Shown here one piece after another: positions 5,364 through 7,723 of a stretch of DNA of 7,723 nucleotides. The DNA is from Clostridia bacterium (lineage in GTDB: Bacteria > Bacillota > Clostridia > Oscillospirales > CAG-272). Numbering within the stretch: the first letter of the stretch is position 1; every line of letters begins with the position of its first letter. The stretch spans positions 1 through 7,723 of the forward strand of contig JAFVRI010000056.1 in the NCBI GenBank assembly GCA_017504335.1. The letters are read 5' to 3'. The notes under the pieces were generated by a model that saw only the letters and a list, made by a program, of their open reading frames with translations, ran no database searches and was not told the DNA's origin. Made by a program: the position numbers and the translations under genes.

Positions 5364-7723
5364 GAAAAAGAAAAGGAAAATATAGAATTTAAGGATCAAA
5401 AGATCGTAGATGTGGAAATGGAGAAGGAGGTCAAAAAATCCTTCATCGAATATTCCATGTCGGTCATTGCCGCCCGTGCGCTTCCCGATGTGCGCGACGG
5501 TATGAAGCCCGGTCAGCGCCGTATCATGTACGCCATGTACGAGGATCATCTGACCTACGATAAGCCCTTCCGCAAGTCGGCAACGACGGTCGGTAATGTA
5601 CTGGGTCGCTATCATCCTCACGGAGACTCTGCCGTATACGATACCATGGTACGTATGGCGCAGGACTTTTCGCTTCGTTATCCCTTGGTCGAGGGACACG
5701 GAAACTTTGGTTCGGTGGACGGAGACGGCGCGGCTGCTTACCGTTATACCGAGGCGAGAATGTCGAAGATCGCCGATGAGCTTATGAGCGACATCGAGAA
5801 GGACGTGGTTGATTTCATGCCCAACTTCGATAACCGACTGAAGGAGCCCCGTGTGCTTCCTTCCCGTTTCCCCAACCTGTTGGTGAACGGATCGGTGGGT
5901 ATTGCGGTCGGCATGGCAACCAACATTCCTCCTCATAATCTGGGAGAGGTGATTGATGCCACCATTTACCGTATGGATAATCCCGAGTGCGAGATCGCGG
6001 ACCTGATGGAATACATCAAGGGTCCCGACTTCCCCACGTCGGCAACCATCTACGGTATCAATGGCATTATTCAGGCATATACCACGGGTAAGGGTCACAT
6101 CAAGGTTCGCGCCAAGGCGACCGTGGAAGAGGAGAAGCATCGCATTATTGTGACCGAGATCCCCTATCAGGTAAATAAGAGCACTCTTTGCGAGGCAATT
6201 GCCACTCTGGCAAGAGAAAAGAGAGTAGAGGGAATTACCGATCTGCGTGACGAGTCGGGCAGAGACGGTATGCGGATCGTCATTGAGTATCGAAGAGATG
6301 CCAACGGTCAGGTCATTCTAAATCAGCTTTATAAATACTCCCAAATGGAGGATACCTGTGCCGTCAATATGCTGGCATTGGTCAACAATGAGCCGAAGAT
6401 TCTTTCGCTTCCGCAGATTCTTGATGTGTATATCGACCACCAGAAGTCAGTGATCTATCGCCGTACCAAGTTTGAGCTGGAAAAGGCAAAGGCGAGAGCG
6501 CATATTTTTGAGGGCTATCACATTGCCATTGACAACATTGACCGCATCGTGGAGATCATGAAGACCTCCCGCTCGATTCCCGAGGCGAAGGAGCGGTTGA
6601 TGGCGGAGTTCTTCACGGTATCCTACAAGGATGGCTACGAGAACGAGCTGGGCAACGTACGTCAGCTTTCCGACGCGCAGGCACAGGCTATTGTGGAAAT
6701 GACCCTTGGCAAGCTGACCGGCATGGAACGCGATAAGATCGAGGAAGAGCTGGCAAGATTGCACGCGCTCATCATTGAGCTGGAGGGTATTTTGGCAGAC
6801 GAGGGCAAGATCGCGCAGATCATCAAGGATGAGATGGGTGAGATCAAGAGAAAGTATGCCGACGCAAGACGGACCGATATCGTTGCGGCAGATGATGATA
6901 TCGATCTGGAGGACCTGATCGAAAAGCACAACTGTGTCATTACCATGACCCATGCGGGTTATATCAAGAGACTTCCTGCGGATACCTACTCCGCTCAAAG
7001 ACGTGGCGGCAAGGGTGTGATCGGTATGTCCACCAAGGAAGATGACTTTATCGAAAGAGTAATGGCGGTTCACAGCCATTCCTATCTGATGATGTTTACC
7101 AATAAGGGTAAGGTGCATACTCGTAAGGCATACCAGATCCCCGAGTCGTCCCGTACAGCAAAGGGAACCAATATTGTCAACGTATTGGAGCTTCTGCCCG
7201 AGGAAAAGATCACAGCAATGATCAGTATAGAGGGCTTCAATGAGGGCGAATACCTGACCATGGTGACCAAGAACGGTATTATCAAGCGTACGCTTCTGAC
7301 CGAGTACGAATATCAGCGGAAGGGCGGTAAGATCGCTCTGCGCCTGGATGAGGACGATGAGCTGGTATTCGTGATGCATACCCACGGTGAGTGTGATATT
7401 GTTTTGGCGACTCACAACGGCTGTGCCGTTCGTTATACCGAGGCGAATGTTCGCCCGATGGGACGTACCGCCCGCGGTGTCCGCGGTATTGCTCTCCGCG
7501 AGGGTGACGGCGGCCGTGACCGCGTGGTGGGCGCCGTTGTGGTGGATAACGAAAAGCACTTGGTGACCATCACCGAGCGTGGCTTTGGTAAGCGCTCTCC
7601 CTTCGAGGATTTCCGCACCATGGCCAACCGTGGCGGATTCGGTGTCCGTTGCCATAATATCACTGAAAAAACAGGTCTTTTGGCCGGTATCGCCGCTGTG
7701 GACGGTGAGGAGGATCTCATGAT
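5361..7723 (+). CDS. gyrA: DNA gyrase subunit A (3' end outside window)
   Basis: GyrA cuts and reseals DNA and wraps it for supercoiling as partner of GyrB. The window holds 787 codons in one open frame; the full protein is usually about 800-850 residues, so only the last tens of residues are missing. In order it has: an N-terminal arm; SMSVIAARALPDVRDG; the winged-helix active site with HPHGDSAVYD and catalytic Y129 preceded by R128; PNLLVNGSVGIAVGMATNIPPHN; EIPYQVNK; a coiled-coil gate; and the C-terminal pinwheel, starting with the GyrA box QRRGGKG (546-552). The intact box identifies it as gyrase rather than topoisomerase IV ParC. S90 and D94 occupy the quinolone-contact positions (E. coli S83, D87) and are of the sensitive type. 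One unusual residue is T448 in EMTLGKLTG, where an Arg is usual. It starts at TTG, 20 bases after the hydrolase-like gene. Confidence 0.96.
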   Translation, partial: MEKEKENIEFKDQKIVDVEMEKEVKKSFIEYSMSVIAARALPDVRDGMKPGQRRIMYAMYEDHLTYDKPFRKSATTVGNVLGRYHPHGDSAVYDTMVRMAQDFSLRYPLVEGHGNFGSVDGDGAAAYRYTEARMSKIADELMSDIEKDVVDFMPNFDNRLKEPRVLPSRFPNLLVNGSVGIAVGMATNIPPHNLGEVIDATIYRMDNPECEIADLMEYIKGPDFPTSATIYGINGIIQAYTTGKGHIKVRAKATVEEEKHRIIVTEIPYQVNKSTLCEAIATLAREKRVEGITDLRDESGRDGMRIVIEYRRDANGQVILNQLYKYSQMEDTCAVNMLALVNNEPKILSLPQILDVYIDHQKSVIYRRTKFELEKAKARAHIFEGYHIAIDNIDRIVEIMKTSRSIPEAKERLMAEFFTVSYKDGYENELGNVRQLSDAQAQAIVEMTLGKLTGMERDKIEEELARLHALIIELEGILADEGKIAQIIKDEMGEIKRKYADARRTDIVAADDDIDLEDLIEKHNCVITMTHAGYIKRLPADTYSAQRRGGKGVIGMSTKEDDFIERVMAVHSHSYLMMFTNKGKVHTRKAYQIPESSRTAKGTNIVNVLELLPEEKITAMISIEGFNEGEYLTMVTKNGIIKRTLLTEYEYQRKGGKIALRLDEDDELVFVMHTHGECDIVLATHNGCAVRYTEANVRPMGRTARGVRGIALREGDGGRDRVVGAVVVDNEKHLVTITERGFGKRSPFEDFRTMANRGGFGVRCHNITEKTGLLAGIAAVDGEEDLM

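Noticed and set aside
5211..7655. Long - strand open frames (5211-6140 and 6447-7655) opposite gyrA
   Set aside because: gyrA is unambiguous on the + strand throughout. The antisense products are rich in His, Leu and Gly without any recognisable motif, typical of shadow frames.

Overview
This window is a housekeeping replication and repair block from a member of the Firmicutes, most likely class Clostridia. The order dnaN, recF, remB, gyrB, gyrA, all on the + strand, matches the region just downstream of dnaA near the chromosomal origin in Bacillus and Clostridia. The short Gram-positive GyrB (644 residues), the DUF370/RemB gene between recF and gyrB, and the purine-rich Shine-Dalgarno sites before dnaN and gyrB support this. 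Parts of GyrA and RecF (for example YEDxLTxDKPxRKSATTVGN in GyrA and PEHL in RecF) remind me of Oscillospirales/Ruminococcaceae-type sequences, but family-level placement is a low-confidence impression.

Layout: bases 1-38 are leader sequence holding a small inverted repeat and the dnaN ribosome binding site. The sliding clamp gene dnaN (39-1217) is followed after 12 bases by recF (1230-2348), whose stop codon directly abuts the start of remB (2349-2606). gyrB (2642-4576) follows after 35 bases. A gene for a DUF4886/SGNH-hydrolase-like protein (4603-5340) lies between gyrB and gyrA. gyrA starts at a TTG at 5361 and runs off the right end, with 787 codons visible. No gap between genes exceeds 35 bases and I see no terminator in any of them, so all six genes could be on one transcript. 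No stretch over 300 bases lacks a gene.

How the genes work together: DnaN is the polymerase clamp, RecF helps load RecA at gapped DNA, and GyrB with GyrA form the gyrase heterotetramer that relieves supercoils ahead of the fork. RemB belongs to a small family linked to biofilm matrix gene control in Bacillus. The hydrolase-like gene has no evident link to replication and is the one clear accessory element.

I found no new multi-gene system. The points most worth a second look are the hydrolase gene between the two gyrase subunits, the replaced aminocoumarin-contact residues in GyrB, and altered residues in the partner-binding pocket of the clamp. An S4-domain gene (yaaA/rlbA) that often sits between dnaN and recF is absent here.
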